Source of the DNA: Auritidibacter ignavus
Lineage (GTDB): Bacteria > Actinomycetota > Actinomycetes > Actinomycetales > Micrococcaceae
Direction: 5' to 3'
NCBI RefSeq assembly: GCF_003703835.1
Contig: NZ_RDQR01000007.1
Span: 1-64,000, forward strand
DNA: 64,000 nt
Shown: positions 37,105 through 46,963 of the stretch, one piece after another
Layout: the number at the start of each line of letters is the position of its first letter
Numbering within the stretch: position 1 is the stretch's first letter
Notes under the pieces: model-generated
What the model saw: the letters and a program-made list of their open reading frames with translations, nothing else
Databases searched by the model: none
What the model was told of the DNA's origin: nothing
Position numbers and translations under genes: made by a program

Positions 37105-38325
37105 TTAGTCGGCGATTTCCTGATAGGCGGCGAACAATAGTGACTCATCGGGAACATCGTAGGTGATGGGCCGACCTTGGCCTTCCAGAAGCACGAAGCG
37201 TAGCTGATCGCCACGGTTCTTCTTATCGCGTTTGATGCCATCCAGCAGGGCCGCCCAGCGGTCGCCGCGGTAGGAGGTCGGCAGCCCCAGAGCACCAAGA
37301 ACGCTGAAGTGTCGTTCGGCGGTGGCGTCATCGAGTTTGCCCACCGAGCGGGCCAGCTCGGCAGCGAATGCCATCCCGATCGACACCGCAGCACCGTGGC
37401 GGTACTGGTAACGTTCGGCCAGCTCAATGGCGTGGCCTAGGGTATGGCCGTAGTTGAGAATCTCGCGGATTCCGGATTCCTTCAAGTCCTGGGAAACCAC
37501 CACGGATTTCACGCGGATGGCGCGTTCAATCAGTTCCCGCAGCGCCGCCGAGTGCGGATTGGTGGCTTGTTCAGGTTCGGCTTCGATCAGATCCAGAATG
37601 TGTTCATCGGCAATGAACCCGCATTTGACCACTTCAGCCAGACCAGAGATTAGCTCATTCTTGGGCAGGGTGAGCAACGTGTCGAGGTCGGCCAGAACGC
37701 CCACCGGGGGGTGGAAGGCACCCACCAGGTTTTTACCCTCGGCAGTGTTAATGCCGGTCTTACCGCCCACGGCGGCATCGACCATTCCCAACAGCGTGGT
37801 GGGCATGTGCACCACGTTCACGCCACGTAACCAGGTGGCGGCGATAAATCCGGCCACATCGGAGACCGCTCCCCCGCCGACGGAGACGATCGCATCCGAG
37901 CGCGTAAATTCGTTTTGGCCGAGCACCTGCCAGCAAAAGGCCGCAACCTGGATGTGCTTGCCTTCTTCGGCGTCGGGGATTTCGGCGGTGATGGCGTTAA
38001 ACCCGGCCTGATCAAGATCTTCTTTGACCACATCTCCGGTGGCGCGCAGGGCCCGTGGGTGGACCACTAGTACCTTGCGGACCTGGGTACCCAACATCTC
38101 GGGTAATTGCGAGAGCAAACCACGACCCACCACGACGTCATAACCACCTTCGCTGAGGTATTCCGAGCCCCCGGCGACCGGTATCACGCTGGGTTCGTCG
38201 TGCTCTTCGCGGGCCTGAACGTCCTCGGCCACCACACCCGCGTCGGCGCCAGCCGGTGCCGACGCGGGTGGTGTCTGCGGAGTTCGCTCGGTGGTGGGAT
38301 CAGTCTGTGGTTGTTGATCGGTCAT
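37105..38325 (-). CDS. aroB: 3-dehydroquinate synthase
   Basis: 406 residues. A disordered Pro/Thr/Gln/Ala-rich N-terminal extension of about 60 residues is unusual for the family. The enzyme follows: NAD-site [36 protein letters not shown], and the metal ligands in [14 protein letters not shown]. It forms the first carbocycle of the shikimate pathway. The gene ends the aroE-aroC-aroK-aroB run. Confidence 0.95.
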   Translation of the reverse strand: MTDQQPQTDPTTERTPQTPPASAPAGADAGVVAEDVQAREEHDEPSVIPVAGGSEYLSEGGYDVVVGRGLLSQLPEMLGTQVRKVLVVHPRALRATGDVVKEDLDQAGFNAITAEIPDAEEGKHIQVAAFCWQVLGQNEFTRSDAIVSVGGGAVSDVAGFIAATWLRGVNVVHMPTTLLGMVDAAVGGKTGINTAEGKNLVGAFHPPVGVLADLDTLLTLPKNELISGLAEVVKCGFIADEHILDLIEAEPEQATNPHSAALRELIERAIRVKSVVVSQDLKESGIREILNYGHTLGHAIELAERYQYRHGAAVSIGMAFAAELARSVGKLDDATAERHFSVLGALGLPTSYRGDRWAALLDGIKRDKKNRGDQLRFVLLEGQGRPITYDVPDESLLFAAYQEIAD

Positions 38326-38393
38326 GATCGATATTCATCCTCACGTGCGGCCCGGGGTTCTTGTCCGGGCCATTGAGTACTGTTTTATCGAGT

Positions 38394-38936
38394 CTAATGG
38401 TCGTGGGTTTTTTCTGCTCGACGATACCGCCGGGCGATCTTTCCGGCGAGTTGACGAGGACTATCTGCAGTGGTATCAACGACCTGATCTGCGACGCTGC
38501 GGTAGAGCCGGTCGCGTTCGGTGGCGATCTGTTCCCACGTCTCGGCCGGGTTATTCTCTAGCATCGGTCGCCCCTGCCCGTCATCGAGCCGACGCAGGGC
38601 CTCCCGGGTGGAGACCTGCAGATAGATCACGTAGCAGTGCTCGACTAGGAAGTCGCGGGTGGTGTCTCGCAACACCGCTCCCCCACCCAAAGAGATCACC
38701 GTTTGCTGTTTTCCGGTGAGGGCTTCGGCGACTACCTGCGCTTCGGCGTCGCGAAAACCGGGTTCACCGTGGACACGGAAAAACTCGGGGATGGGGCCGT
38801 GCTGGTGAGCGAACAGCTCATCGGTATCGACGTGGTCATAGCCCAGTTCTGCGGCTAATACTGGGGCAAGGGAGGATTTTCCCGATCCCATCGGACCCAC
38901 CAGGGCAATGGGTTGACCGCGGGTGTGTGAACTCAC
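38394..38936 (-). CDS. aroK: Shikimate kinase
   Basis: 180 residues. P-loop [17 protein letters not shown], the DTDELF Asp pair, the shikimate-binding [13 protein letters not shown] and the GGGAVL loop are complete. It phosphorylates shikimate at O3. Its GTG start overlaps the aroC stop by four bases, so the two are coupled. Confidence 0.95.
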   Translation of the reverse strand: MSSHTRGQPIALVGPMGSGKSSLAPVLAAELGYDHVDTDELFAHQHGPIPEFFRVHGEPGFRDAEAQVVAEALTGKQQTVISLGGGAVLRDTTRDFLVEHCYVIYLQVSTREALRRLDDGQGRPMLENNPAETWEQIATERDRLYRSVADQVVDTTADSPRQLAGKIARRYRRAEKTHDH

Positions 38937-40177
38937 TGGATCGGATCTCCCATGTGGTCAGCTGACGTAGCCCCGCCGGTATTGGTCTGCAGGGTGGGTA
39001 GCGGGGCCAGAGAGTCCAGATAGGCGTTGAGGTTCCGCTGGACTTCAGCGATCGAGTCACCGCCGAATTTCTCCAGCACCGCTTCGGCCAAGACCAGGGC
39101 CACCATCGCTTCTGCGACCACACCGGCGGCCGGTACCGCAGCGACATCGGAGCGCTGGTGATGGGCCTTGGTGGTTTCTCCGGTGGCCACGTCCACGGTG
39201 TCCAGGGCCCGGGGAACCGTGGAGATTGGTTTCATCGCGGCCCGGACGCGAATGATCTCTCCGTTGGACATTCCGGCTTCAATACCACCGGCACGGTTGG
39301 TGCGACGTGCCACGGTGTTGTCCTCGGTGCGGATGATTTCGTCGTGGGCTTGACCACCTAGGCGGGTGGCGGTGGTGAAACCATCGCCAACTTCGACACC
39401 TTTGATGGCCTGAATGCCCATCAGCGCCGCTGAAAGTTTGGCATCCAGTCGGCGATCCCAGTGCACATGGCTACCCAGCCCGACCGGGGCATGGTAGACC
39501 AACACCTCCACGGTGCCACCCAGGGTTTGACCGTCCTTTTTGGCCGAGTCGATGATCTCCACCATGCGCTGGGAGGTCTCCGGGTCGGTGCAACGCAACG
39601 GGTCCTCGTCCAACCGGTGCACGTCGTCGGGGGTCGGGAGTTCGGCGTCCTCGGGCACAAAGACCGTGGAGATCGAGACGGTGTGGGAGACGGTGCGAAT
39701 GCCCAGCTGGGCCAAGAAGTGTTGGGCAACGCGCCCCAGGGCGACCCGGGTGGCGGTTTCGCGCGCCGAGGCACGTTCCAGTAGCGGGCGGGATTCGTCA
39801 AAACCGTACTTCTGCATTCCAGCCATATCGGCGTGTCCCGGACGCGGCCGGGTCAGCGCGGCGTTGCGGGCCAGACCGTCGAGCTCGGCAGGGTCCACCG
39901 GATCGGGGTTCATGACTTTTTCCCATTTCGGCCATTCGGTGTTGGCAATGTGAATGGCCACCGGGGAACCGAGGGTGAGGCCGTGACGGACACCGCCGAT
40001 GAGGGTGACCTGGTCCTTTTCAAATTTCATGCGGGCGCCACGGCCGTATCCCAGTCGACGCCGTGCCAGGGCATCCTGGATATCGGCGGTGGTGATCTCA
40101 ATACCTGCCGGCAGGCCGTCGATAATGCCAACCAGTCCCGAGCCATGGGATTCACCTGCGGTGAGCCATCGCAACAT
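38933..40177 (-). CDS. aroC: Chorismate synthase
   Basis: 414 residues from the ATG at 40177, preceded by AAGGACG. Family signatures: [52 protein letters not shown] and [16 protein letters not shown]. It converts EPSP to chorismate using reduced FMN. It is coupled to aroK. Confidence 0.95.
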   Translation of the reverse strand: MLRWLTAGESHGSGLVGIIDGLPAGIEITTADIQDALARRRLGYGRGARMKFEKDQVTLIGGVRHGLTLGSPVAIHIANTEWPKWEKVMNPDPVDPAELDGLARNAALTRPRPGHADMAGMQKYGFDESRPLLERASARETATRVALGRVAQHFLAQLGIRTVSHTVSISTVFVPEDAELPTPDDVHRLDEDPLRCTDPETSQRMVEIIDSAKKDGQTLGGTVEVLVYHAPVGLGSHVHWDRRLDAKLSAALMGIQAIKGVEVGDGFTTATRLGGQAHDEIIRTEDNTVARRTNRAGGIEAGMSNGEIIRVRAAMKPISTVPRALDTVDVATGETTKAHHQRSDVAAVPAAGVVAEAMVALVLAEAVLEKFGGDSIAEVQRNLNAYLDSLAPLPTLQTNTGGATSADHMGDPIQ

Positions 40178-40269
40178 ATCTTTAACGTCCTTCAAATTCA
40201 GGGGGTGCAACGCGAGGAACCTTGGTGGTGCCCCAGGTCACCTCGCGCCGGTGCGGACTACCTACCAGC

Positions 40270-41208
40270 CTAAATCACCCTCGAGTCTTTCGGCGGTCGT
40301 GGTGTTAAACCGATCGCTTCGGCCATGGCCACAGTGACCGCATCCCAGTCGGGTTCTGCCTGGTGGGAGCTGGTAGCTTGTCTTGCCTCATGTTCGGCAC
40401 GGAGCTCGGCAGTCAACAGCTTGACTTGTTCGACGGCTTGGTAGAGTAACATCTCCACACCGGAGATCACCTGTCCACCATTGCGATGCCAAACGAGGGC
40501 CAGCTGGGAGGGCCAGGGGTCATAAGCTACATCCAGCAGGGGTGGTAGCCAGGTGTAACCCGACAGGCTGTGAGCAAATTCGCTAGCTGCTCCGGGTGGG
40601 AGGGTGGAGATCACGTAGCGGTAGCGGTCCAGTTTCGTCAGCCCGGAGGCGATCGAGTCTATCTCAGCGGCCAATCCCAGATCGGTAGCGAGCTTGCGTT
40701 GGGGTTCAGTTTTGGCCTGGTTGCGGACCAAGAGCTCCACCCCGGTGACGCCCATGAGCTGTGCAGCTTCAATGGCCGCCGCGGCGGTGCCTCCGCCACC
40801 AATAATGCCCAGCGTCGACGAGGCCGGCGTCTCTGCCCGCATCAGCGCCCGGACGATGCCGTCGCAGTCGGTGTTATATCCGGTTGCCTGTCCGCTGGCG
40901 TCGAGTACCACCGTGTTCAGCACGCCCAAGCGCCGCACCCGATCAGAGAGCTGATCCATCAGTGGCACGAGGGCCGGTTTCAGCGGCATCGTCACCGAAA
41001 ACCCCAGCCAGCGGGTGTGGCCGGTCGTCAATTCGTGGCGCCGGTCTCGGTAGAAGGTCTCCACCTGGTCGAGGTCGACATCGGCCCGGGTGTACTCAAT
41101 TGCTAGCCCCAGGGCGCGGTAGGCGGCCTGGTGCAGGACCGGGGAGAGCGAATGGTCTATCGGGTGCCCCAATACGGCGGCCTGGCTCGGTGCGCTACGA
41201 GTGGTCAC
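40270..41208 (-). CDS. aroE: Shikimate dehydrogenase
   Basis: 312 residues. The substrate site begins GHPIDHSLSPVLHQAAYRAL, with the catalytic Lys in SVTMPLKPALVP and NTDCDGIVRAL. The nucleotide-binding turn is IGGGGTAAAAIEAAQ. It reduces 3-dehydroshikimate. Its start overlaps the mltG stop by four bases. Confidence 0.93.
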   Translation of the reverse strand: MTTRSAPSQAAVLGHPIDHSLSPVLHQAAYRALGLAIEYTRADVDLDQVETFYRDRRHELTTGHTRWLGFSVTMPLKPALVPLMDQLSDRVRRLGVLNTVVLDASGQATGYNTDCDGIVRALMRAETPASSTLGIIGGGGTAAAAIEAAQLMGVTGVELLVRNQAKTEPQRKLATDLGLAAEIDSIASGLTKLDRYRYVISTLPPGAASEFAHSLSGYTWLPPLLDVAYDPWPSQLALVWHRNGGQVISGVEMLLYQAVEQVKLLTAELRAEHEARQATSSHQAEPDWDAVTVAMAEAIGLTPRPPKDSRVI

Positions 41209-42923
41209 TGCGCACCGTTATCGACTGATTCGCCGTCTGTGCTCGGGGCACTGGGGTCGTCGTTGGATCCGCCACCACACATCTCGGGGTTGTCCTGACA
41301 GTACTGGCGGTATTCGTCGACGTTCTCGTTGTGTTCTTCCAGAGTGGCGGCGAATTTGGTTTCCCCAGTCTCAATGTTGACGGTCACCCAGTAGTAGTAG
41401 TCGTTGTCCTCTGGCTCTGCCGCCGCATCGAGAGCTTCCAGCGACGGGGAACCAATCGGCCCCGGTGGCAACCCGCGGTGGGCGTAGGTGTTGTACTCGT
41501 TGGACGCATCCTCACGGTCTTCTGCCGTAAACTGCAGAGACTGGGTGCCCAGCCCGTAGATCACCGTGGCATCAATCTGCAGGTAGCCGGCGGTTTCGGG
41601 GTTGGATGGATCCAGCCGGTTACGGATGATGCCCGAGACGGTCTGGAAGTCATCGGTGCGAGCTTCTGCCTGCAGGATCGAGGCGATGGTGACCAGGTCG
41701 AATTGGTCGTCCTCATCGGTGATGCCCAGCCGGTCGAACTCTTCCATGGTGGGCTCGATCATCAACTGCAAGATTTCTTCGGGGCTAGCATCCACGTCAA
41801 AACGGTACTCGCCGGTGGCGATATAACCTTCCAGGCTCTCGGCCTGTTCGGGTAGCCCGTAAGCGGTGGGGTCAGTAGCGGCTTCTTCAACCTCTTCCAC
41901 CGAGTACTGGGTGGCATCGGCGATGGATTCATAGACCGCATCGATGCGGGTCCCGGAATTGACTGCGACATAGTTCACCCCGGGGTCTCCAATGCCTAAC
42001 AGCCTGTCTGCTGCCTCGGAGGCTGACATTTGGCGTTTCATCTCGTAGTCGCCAGGCTGAATATCTTGAACGCTTTGGGCTTCGTCGAGCGCGTCGGTAA
42101 AGGCCCCGGTGGAGGCGACGATGTCTTCTTCCACCAGTCGGTCTCCGATCACAATGGGACCCTCACCGGGGTTCACGGTAAAGGTCACCGGTTCTCCTCC
42201 GGGTCCCTCGTAGTCGGCATTGGTGCCAGGGATCAGCTGACGCAGTCCGATACCGACCACGGCCAGCAGTCCCACAAATACCACGAAACTTGCCGCCAGC
42301 ACGAGGTATCGGCGACGCCGGCGCTTGGCACGCTCGGCGGCTTTTTCTTCGTTCACCACGGTGTACTTTCCGGAGCCGTCGGCCACGGTGAGATACCCCA
42401 GTGCCTCGAGTTCCTCGTCTTCGTCATCATCGGCATGATCATGGTCGGATTCCTCAGCGTCGAAGCCGGGATATTGCCGTCCGTCCTGTGGCAACGGGTC
42501 CAAGTCGCCCAGGTCTTGGTTCTGATCTGCCTCGTAGTGGGTGGGTTGGGAGGTATTGTGCTCGGGCTCTGCTCGGTCATGGTCAGGCTCGGAGGCGTGC
42601 TCGGTGGCCGGGACCGGGGCCGGAGCGTTCCCAGAGAGGTCCTCATCGGCCGCCGAGGCGGCTCTGAGAGCGGCCCAGCGTTGCCGTCGCGTCATCGGCG
42701 CTGGCTCGTCAGTCTGTGTACCACCCTCAGCCTTGTTATAAGCCTGGGCGGTTTGGGTGGTCTGTTCCGGAGTGGTGGCGACACCGTCTTCCGAGGCATC
42801 AGCGCGTACCTGTTGCGCACGTCGTGCCAGCTCGGCTGCTTGCTCCCGTTCGCGACGTTCCCGACGCGTCATCGGTCGCTGTTCGGAAGGTGAGCCGGTA
42901 CCGGCGGATTGTTCATCCGTCAT
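41205..42923 (-). CDS. mltG: Endolytic peptidoglycan transglycosylase MltG
   Basis: 572 residues. About 200 N-terminal residues are acidic and disordered, then a basic patch and one membrane helix (YLVLAASFVVFVGLLAVVGI). The extracytoplasmic YceG/MltG domain follows, with the catalytic Glu in TIASILQAEARTDDF and LQIDATVIYGL, NTYAHRGLPPGPIGSPS. It cuts nascent glycan strands. It overlaps ruvX upstream by four bases (ATGA). Confidence 0.93.
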   Translation of the reverse strand: MTDEQSAGTGSPSEQRPMTRRERREREQAAELARRAQQVRADASEDGVATTPEQTTQTAQAYNKAEGGTQTDEPAPMTRRQRWAALRAASAADEDLSGNAPAPVPATEHASEPDHDRAEPEHNTSQPTHYEADQNQDLGDLDPLPQDGRQYPGFDAEESDHDHADDDEDEELEALGYLTVADGSGKYTVVNEEKAAERAKRRRRRYLVLAASFVVFVGLLAVVGIGLRQLIPGTNADYEGPGGEPVTFTVNPGEGPIVIGDRLVEEDIVASTGAFTDALDEAQSVQDIQPGDYEMKRQMSASEAADRLLGIGDPGVNYVAVNSGTRIDAVYESIADATQYSVEEVEEAATDPTAYGLPEQAESLEGYIATGEYRFDVDASPEEILQLMIEPTMEEFDRLGITDEDDQFDLVTIASILQAEARTDDFQTVSGIIRNRLDPSNPETAGYLQIDATVIYGLGTQSLQFTAEDREDASNEYNTYAHRGLPPGPIGSPSLEALDAAAEPEDNDYYYWVTVNIETGETKFAATLEEHNENVDEYRQYCQDNPEMCGGGSNDDPSAPSTDGESVDNGAQ

Positions 42924-43453
42924 GACTGTCCTTCCGTTGCTTGTTCGGGTGCCGGAACCACGCGACGTCCTGCCCGTTGTCCATCGCGTTTCTCCACGGT
43001 CAGGGCGTGTTCCAGGATTTCCACAGCTGCGGCCTGGTCAATAACCGACCGCTGAGAGCGGGCGGAGCGTCCCGCCTGATGGAGTGATTGGGAGGCAAGG
43101 ACCGTGGAAAGCCGCTCGTCAACCAGGAAAACCTGCACGTGGGCACATTCGGCGCTCGCGGCAAGTGTATCAGCAAGTCCCTGAGCGTAGTCTTCAGCGT
43201 CAGCGGTGGAGGCAGTGGATTGACCGTGTAAGTTGATCGGGTCTCCCACATACACCACGGTCGCTTCCCGGTCTCTGGCGACCGAGTATATGTAGCGCTG
43301 ATCACCCCCGGAACCGTTGAAATCTCGACGCAGGGTCTTCACCGGGTGAGCCATAATCCCGTCGGGATCGCTGGCGGCCAGTCCGACGCGGGCGCGCCCG
43401 ACGTCGACCGCGAGGCGAACTCCGCGGGTAACGGTGCTGTGCGTGTCGGACAT
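42920..43453 (-). CDS. ruvX: Holliday-junction resolvase-like YqgF/RuvX
   Basis: About 177 residues from the ATG at 43453 (MSDTHSTV); a start at 43489 is also open and nearer alaS. The RNase H-like fold shows RLAVDVGRARVGLAASDPDG, VVYVGDPINLHG, VFLVDERLSTVLA and the end VIDQAAAVEILEHAL with its Asp. The family processes 16S rRNA precursor and Holliday junctions. It is followed by mltG, as in most actinobacteria. Confidence 0.9.
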   Translation of the reverse strand: MSDTHSTVTRGVRLAVDVGRARVGLAASDPDGIMAHPVKTLRRDFNGSGGDQRYIYSVARDREATVVYVGDPINLHGQSTASTADAEDYAQGLADTLAASAECAHVQVFLVDERLSTVLASQSLHQAGRSARSQRSVIDQAAAVEILEHALTVEKRDGQRAGRRVVPAPEQATEGQS

Positions 43454-43508
43454 CGGTGGGGTGGACTCTCCGTAAGCGGCAGGGGTCATAACGGGATGGG
43501 TCAGCTGC

Positions 43509-46196
43509 CTAGTGCTGGACGACCTCGTCCCGAATGGCTTGTAACGCGGCGTCAACCTGGCTGGCATCTTGGCCACCACCCTGAGCGATATCGGGCTTAC
43601 CACCGCCGCCGCCACCGAGGACACCGGTAGCGGTTTTGACGAGCGTGCCGGCTTTCAGGCCCTGTTCCTGGGCCTGGTGGTTAGCTGCCACGGCTACCAG
43701 CGGACGGGATCCCGCCTCACCAATCAGAGCTACCACCACACTGGCATGTCCGGCCTGTTCCAGTCGGGCCTTGAGATCCAGCACGGACTGACGCAGATCA
43801 TCTGCACCGGGAACGTGCCCCAGCGAGGCGGCCACCACGGTGGTGTTGCCGATGGTTTCAGCCTGATTGATCAGCCCGGAAGCTACTGCCTGCAGCTGGG
43901 CGGATTTCAGGGCGGCGAGTTCTTTTTCAACCTCGCGCAATTTGGCCAGGGTGGCTTCCACACGGCCGGGCACATCCTCGGCCGGGGCCTTGAGCATTTC
44001 GGTGAGCTGATTCATCAGGGTGCGCTCGGCAGCGAAATGCTCGAACGCATCGTAACCGACCAGCGCCTCCACGCGACGGTTACCGGAGCCCACCGACTGT
44101 TCGCCCAGCAACGCCAGGGTGCCAATTTCCGAGGTGGTCGTCACGTGAGTCCCACCGCAGAGTTCGCGGGACCAGGCGCCGTTCATTTCTACCACGCGCA
44201 CCCGTTCGCCGTATTTTTCCCCGAACAGGCTCATGGCGCCCATGGCCTTGGCCTCATCCAGTGAAGTCTCCATGGTCAACACCGGGAAGTTATCGCGAAT
44301 CGTGGTGTTGGCCAGGCCTTCGATCTCGGCCAGAGCGTTGGGTGAAATGGCATCCCGCCACGTGAAGTCGAACCGCAGGTAACCCTCTTTATTGAACGAC
44401 CCGGCCTGAACTGCGTCATGTCCGAGAATATCGTGCAGGGCGGCATGGATAATATGGGTGGCCGAGTGCGCTTTCTGGGCGTCCAACCTGCGTTGCACAT
44501 CGATCGCACCCACGGCTTCGGCGCCGGCGGGTACTTCACCTTCGGTCACCACCGCGGAGTGGACACTGAGCCCCTTGACCGGAGACTGCACGTCAGTAAT
44601 CTTCAGGACGAAACCGTCACCGGTGATCACACCGGTGTCGGCCGCCTGGCCACCGGCTTCGGCGTAGAACGGGGTGGCATCCAGCACCACTTCGACTTCT
44701 TGGCCTTGCTCAGCGTAGCTCGCCTCGTGGCCTTCGACCAGCAGTCCGCGAATCCGGGATTCGGTGGTGTGCTCGGTATATCCGGTAAAGACCGTGTCGT
44801 GGCCCTGATGTAGCTGGTGGTATACCGCAGCATCCGCATGACCGGACTTTTTGGACTTCGCATCTCGTCGGGCCCGGTCACGTTGCTCGGCCATCAAGGC
44901 CCGGAATTTCTCTTCATCGACGCTCACCCCAGCTTCTTCGGCCATTTCCAGGGTCAGGTCGATGGGGAATCCGTAGGTGTCGTGCAGCTCGAAAGCATCC
45001 TGGCCCGATAGCGGGGTGCCAGCGCTCTTGGCAGCGGCCACTGAGTGTTCCAACCGAGTGGTTCCTGCCGCAATGGTGCGCAAGAAGGCTTTTTCTTCGG
45101 CATATGCAATGCGGGAAATCCGGTCGAAGTCGGTCTCAACCTCAGGATAGGTTCCTTTCATGGCGTCCCGGGAGACCGGTAGCAACTCGGGCAACACCGG
45201 CTTGGTGACCCCCATCAGTCGCATCGCGCGTACAGCCCGGCGAATCAGCCGGCGCAACACATATCCCCCGCCTTCGTTACCGGGGACCACGCCGTCGGAA
45301 ATCAACATCAGTGAGGACCGGATATGGTCGGCAATGTAGCGCAACCGCACGTCATTTTCGAACGTGGGGTCCGCAGGGTTCTCGCTGGAGGTGTAGGTGA
45401 CCTGGGCGAGTTCTGCGGCCCGGTCGAGGACCGGACGCACCTGGTCGGTCTCGTACATGTTCTCCACGCCCTGCAAGAGCATCGCCAACCGTTCTAGCCC
45501 CAGACCGGTGTCGATGTTCTTATTCGCCAGTTCTCCGGCAATGTCAAAGTCTTCTTTGGTCCGGACCTCGGAGAGCTGATACTGCATGAACACCAGGTTC
45601 CAGATCTCCATGAACCGGGTTTCATCCGCGGCCGGTCCCCCGTCCACGCCATAGGCCGGACCACGGTCGTAGTAAATCTCGGAGCAGGGTCCGCCCGGGC
45701 CGGGCTGACCGGTATTCCAGTAGTTATCAGCTTTTCCAAACCGCTGAATACGCTCTTCGGGCAGGCCAACGACATCACGCCAAATGCTAGCTGCTTCCTC
45801 ATCCTCTTCATAGACGGTGACCCACAGGCGTTCTGGGTCCAGTCCGTATCCCCCCTGGTCTTGGGGAGTGGTCAGTAGTTCCCACGCAAATTGGATGGCA
45901 TCTTTTTTAAAGTAATCGCCAAAGGAGAAATTCCCGCACATCTGAAAGAAGGTTCCGTGGCGGACGGTTTTTCCAACTTCTTCAATGTCGGCGGTGCGAA
46001 TACATTTCTGCACACTGGCGGCGCGGGTGAATGAGGGGGTTTCCTGGCCGAGGAAATACGGGATGAAGGGCACCATGCCGGCGATGGTAAACAGCAAGGA
46101 GGGGTCAGGAGACACCAACGAGGCTGAAGGCACCACCGTATGGTTCTTGGATTCAAAGAAAGCATTCCAACGGCGGGCAATTTCATGCGATTTCAT
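43509..46196 (-). CDS. alaS: Alanyl-tRNA synthetase
   Basis: 895 residues from the ATG at 46196 (MKSHEIARRWNAFFESK), with AAGGAAC upstream. Motifs: the class II core with FTIAGMVPFIPYFLGQ and FFQMCGNFSFGDYFKK, the editing domain with HSATHIIHAALHDILG, the zinc site RELCGGTHV, and the C-terminal DHHA1 domain ending with a Gly-rich GGGGGGKPDIAQGGG. It charges tRNA-Ala. Confidence 0.96.
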   Translation of the reverse strand: MKSHEIARRWNAFFESKNHTVVPSASLVSPDPSLLFTIAGMVPFIPYFLGQETPSFTRAASVQKCIRTADIEEVGKTVRHGTFFQMCGNFSFGDYFKKDAIQFAWELLTTPQDQGGYGLDPERLWVTVYEEDEEAASIWRDVVGLPEERIQRFGKADNYWNTGQPGPGGPCSEIYYDRGPAYGVDGGPAADETRFMEIWNLVFMQYQLSEVRTKEDFDIAGELANKNIDTGLGLERLAMLLQGVENMYETDQVRPVLDRAAELAQVTYTSSENPADPTFENDVRLRYIADHIRSSLMLISDGVVPGNEGGGYVLRRLIRRAVRAMRLMGVTKPVLPELLPVSRDAMKGTYPEVETDFDRISRIAYAEEKAFLRTIAAGTTRLEHSVAAAKSAGTPLSGQDAFELHDTYGFPIDLTLEMAEEAGVSVDEEKFRALMAEQRDRARRDAKSKKSGHADAAVYHQLHQGHDTVFTGYTEHTTESRIRGLLVEGHEASYAEQGQEVEVVLDATPFYAEAGGQAADTGVITGDGFVLKITDVQSPVKGLSVHSAVVTEGEVPAGAEAVGAIDVQRRLDAQKAHSATHIIHAALHDILGHDAVQAGSFNKEGYLRFDFTWRDAISPNALAEIEGLANTTIRDNFPVLTMETSLDEAKAMGAMSLFGEKYGERVRVVEMNGAWSRELCGGTHVTTTSEIGTLALLGEQSVGSGNRRVEALVGYDAFEHFAAERTLMNQLTEMLKAPAEDVPGRVEATLAKLREVEKELAALKSAQLQAVASGLINQAETIGNTTVVAASLGHVPGADDLRQSVLDLKARLEQAGHASVVVALIGEAGSRPLVAVAANHQAQEQGLKAGTLVKTATGVLGGGGGGKPDIAQGGGQDASQVDAALQAIRDEVVQH

Positions 46197-46326
46197 GCAA
46201 CGTGTTCCTTGTACTGTATTTTCTGTTTCGCCACACACGCGTGGCGACTACCATGGGCTTGCCGAACGCTCCCCGACGCCGTCACCGTCGCCCGTGCGCC
46301 GATTGTCACGGAGACTGGAACCGGGC

Positions 46327-46686
46327 TTACTGCTTCGGGGGGTTGACCGTAGCGGTCCCTTGAATCGTGGTCATCTGCTGGGCCCGCAGGGTCCGTCGCG
46401 GAGCGGTCTGCGTGGTGGTTGGTTGGTCGTGTTCATCTTGGGACCGGAAGGCGGGAACTTCTTCACGCAACTGGGAGAAGAAGGCTTTAGCACCTTCGGT
46501 CACCGCCGTTGCGGTGGCACTGCCGGCCTGGCGTCCGATGTTTTCAGGGCTCAACGTGGTTCTCAGGGACTCCTCTGCACGCACCACAGCCTCATCACGG
46601 CCTTTGCAAATGAGCGTATGTCCAACCCATCCAAGTGCAACTCCCACACCCAACGTCAGGACCTTGTTGATCACGGAGGTTTCCAA
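46327..46686 (-). CDS. Small membrane-anchored protein upstream of alaS (DUF6167-like)
   Basis: Up to 119 residues. One N-terminal hydrophobic helix (VLTLGVGVALGWVGHTLIC), then a helical region (AVVRAEESLRTTLSPENIG) and a Thr/Gln/Pro-rich tail. A protein of this shape between rpsD and alaS is common in actinobacteria (DUF6167); the family call rests mainly on position. The start is uncertain: the TTG at 46686 directly abuts GAGAAAGG, and the GTG at 46674 is an alternative. Confidence 0.55.
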   Translation of the reverse strand: METSVINKVLTLGVGVALGWVGHTLICKGRDEAVVRAEESLRTTLSPENIGRQAGSATATAVTEGAKAFFSQLREEVPAFRSQDEHDQPTTTQTAPRRTLRAQQMTTIQGTATVNPPKQ

Positions 46687-46963
46687 CCTTTCTCACGAGT
46701 TCGCCTAGCAAACACTCGTTTCCGACATGGTTACGAAATGATATCAATCTCCACTTTACCTTGTCAGCACGCTACCGTGGCGTCACAGGACCCACACTTG
46801 TCACACCAGATACCTCGGTTTGAACCTGCCCTTAACCAGCGGTACCCCGCTGGATCCCATCATCCAACGGGGTACGCTCCGGTAAGTCCGGGCTTAGCGC
46901 GAGTAAACCCCACCACCCCACAAACACGCCACACCGTCAAAACCGTGGCGGTCCTGTGGCGGA
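46687..46963. other. Chromosome-prophage junction region with stem-loop
   Basis: No gene is found here. A near-perfect hairpin at 46842-46875 (GTACCCCG.TGGAT / ATCCA.CGGGGTAC, one mismatch, six-base loop) may be the terminator of the gene that preceded the insertion or part of the attachment site. The sequence becomes rich in C and A toward the integrase. The left attachment core should be in this stretch, but it cannot be fixed without the other prophage end. Confidence 0.5.

Noticed and set aside
46801-46840. GGTTCAAACC-like sequence, possible tRNA T-arm at the prophage junction
   Set aside because: No matching acceptor, D or anticodon arms can be folded around it.
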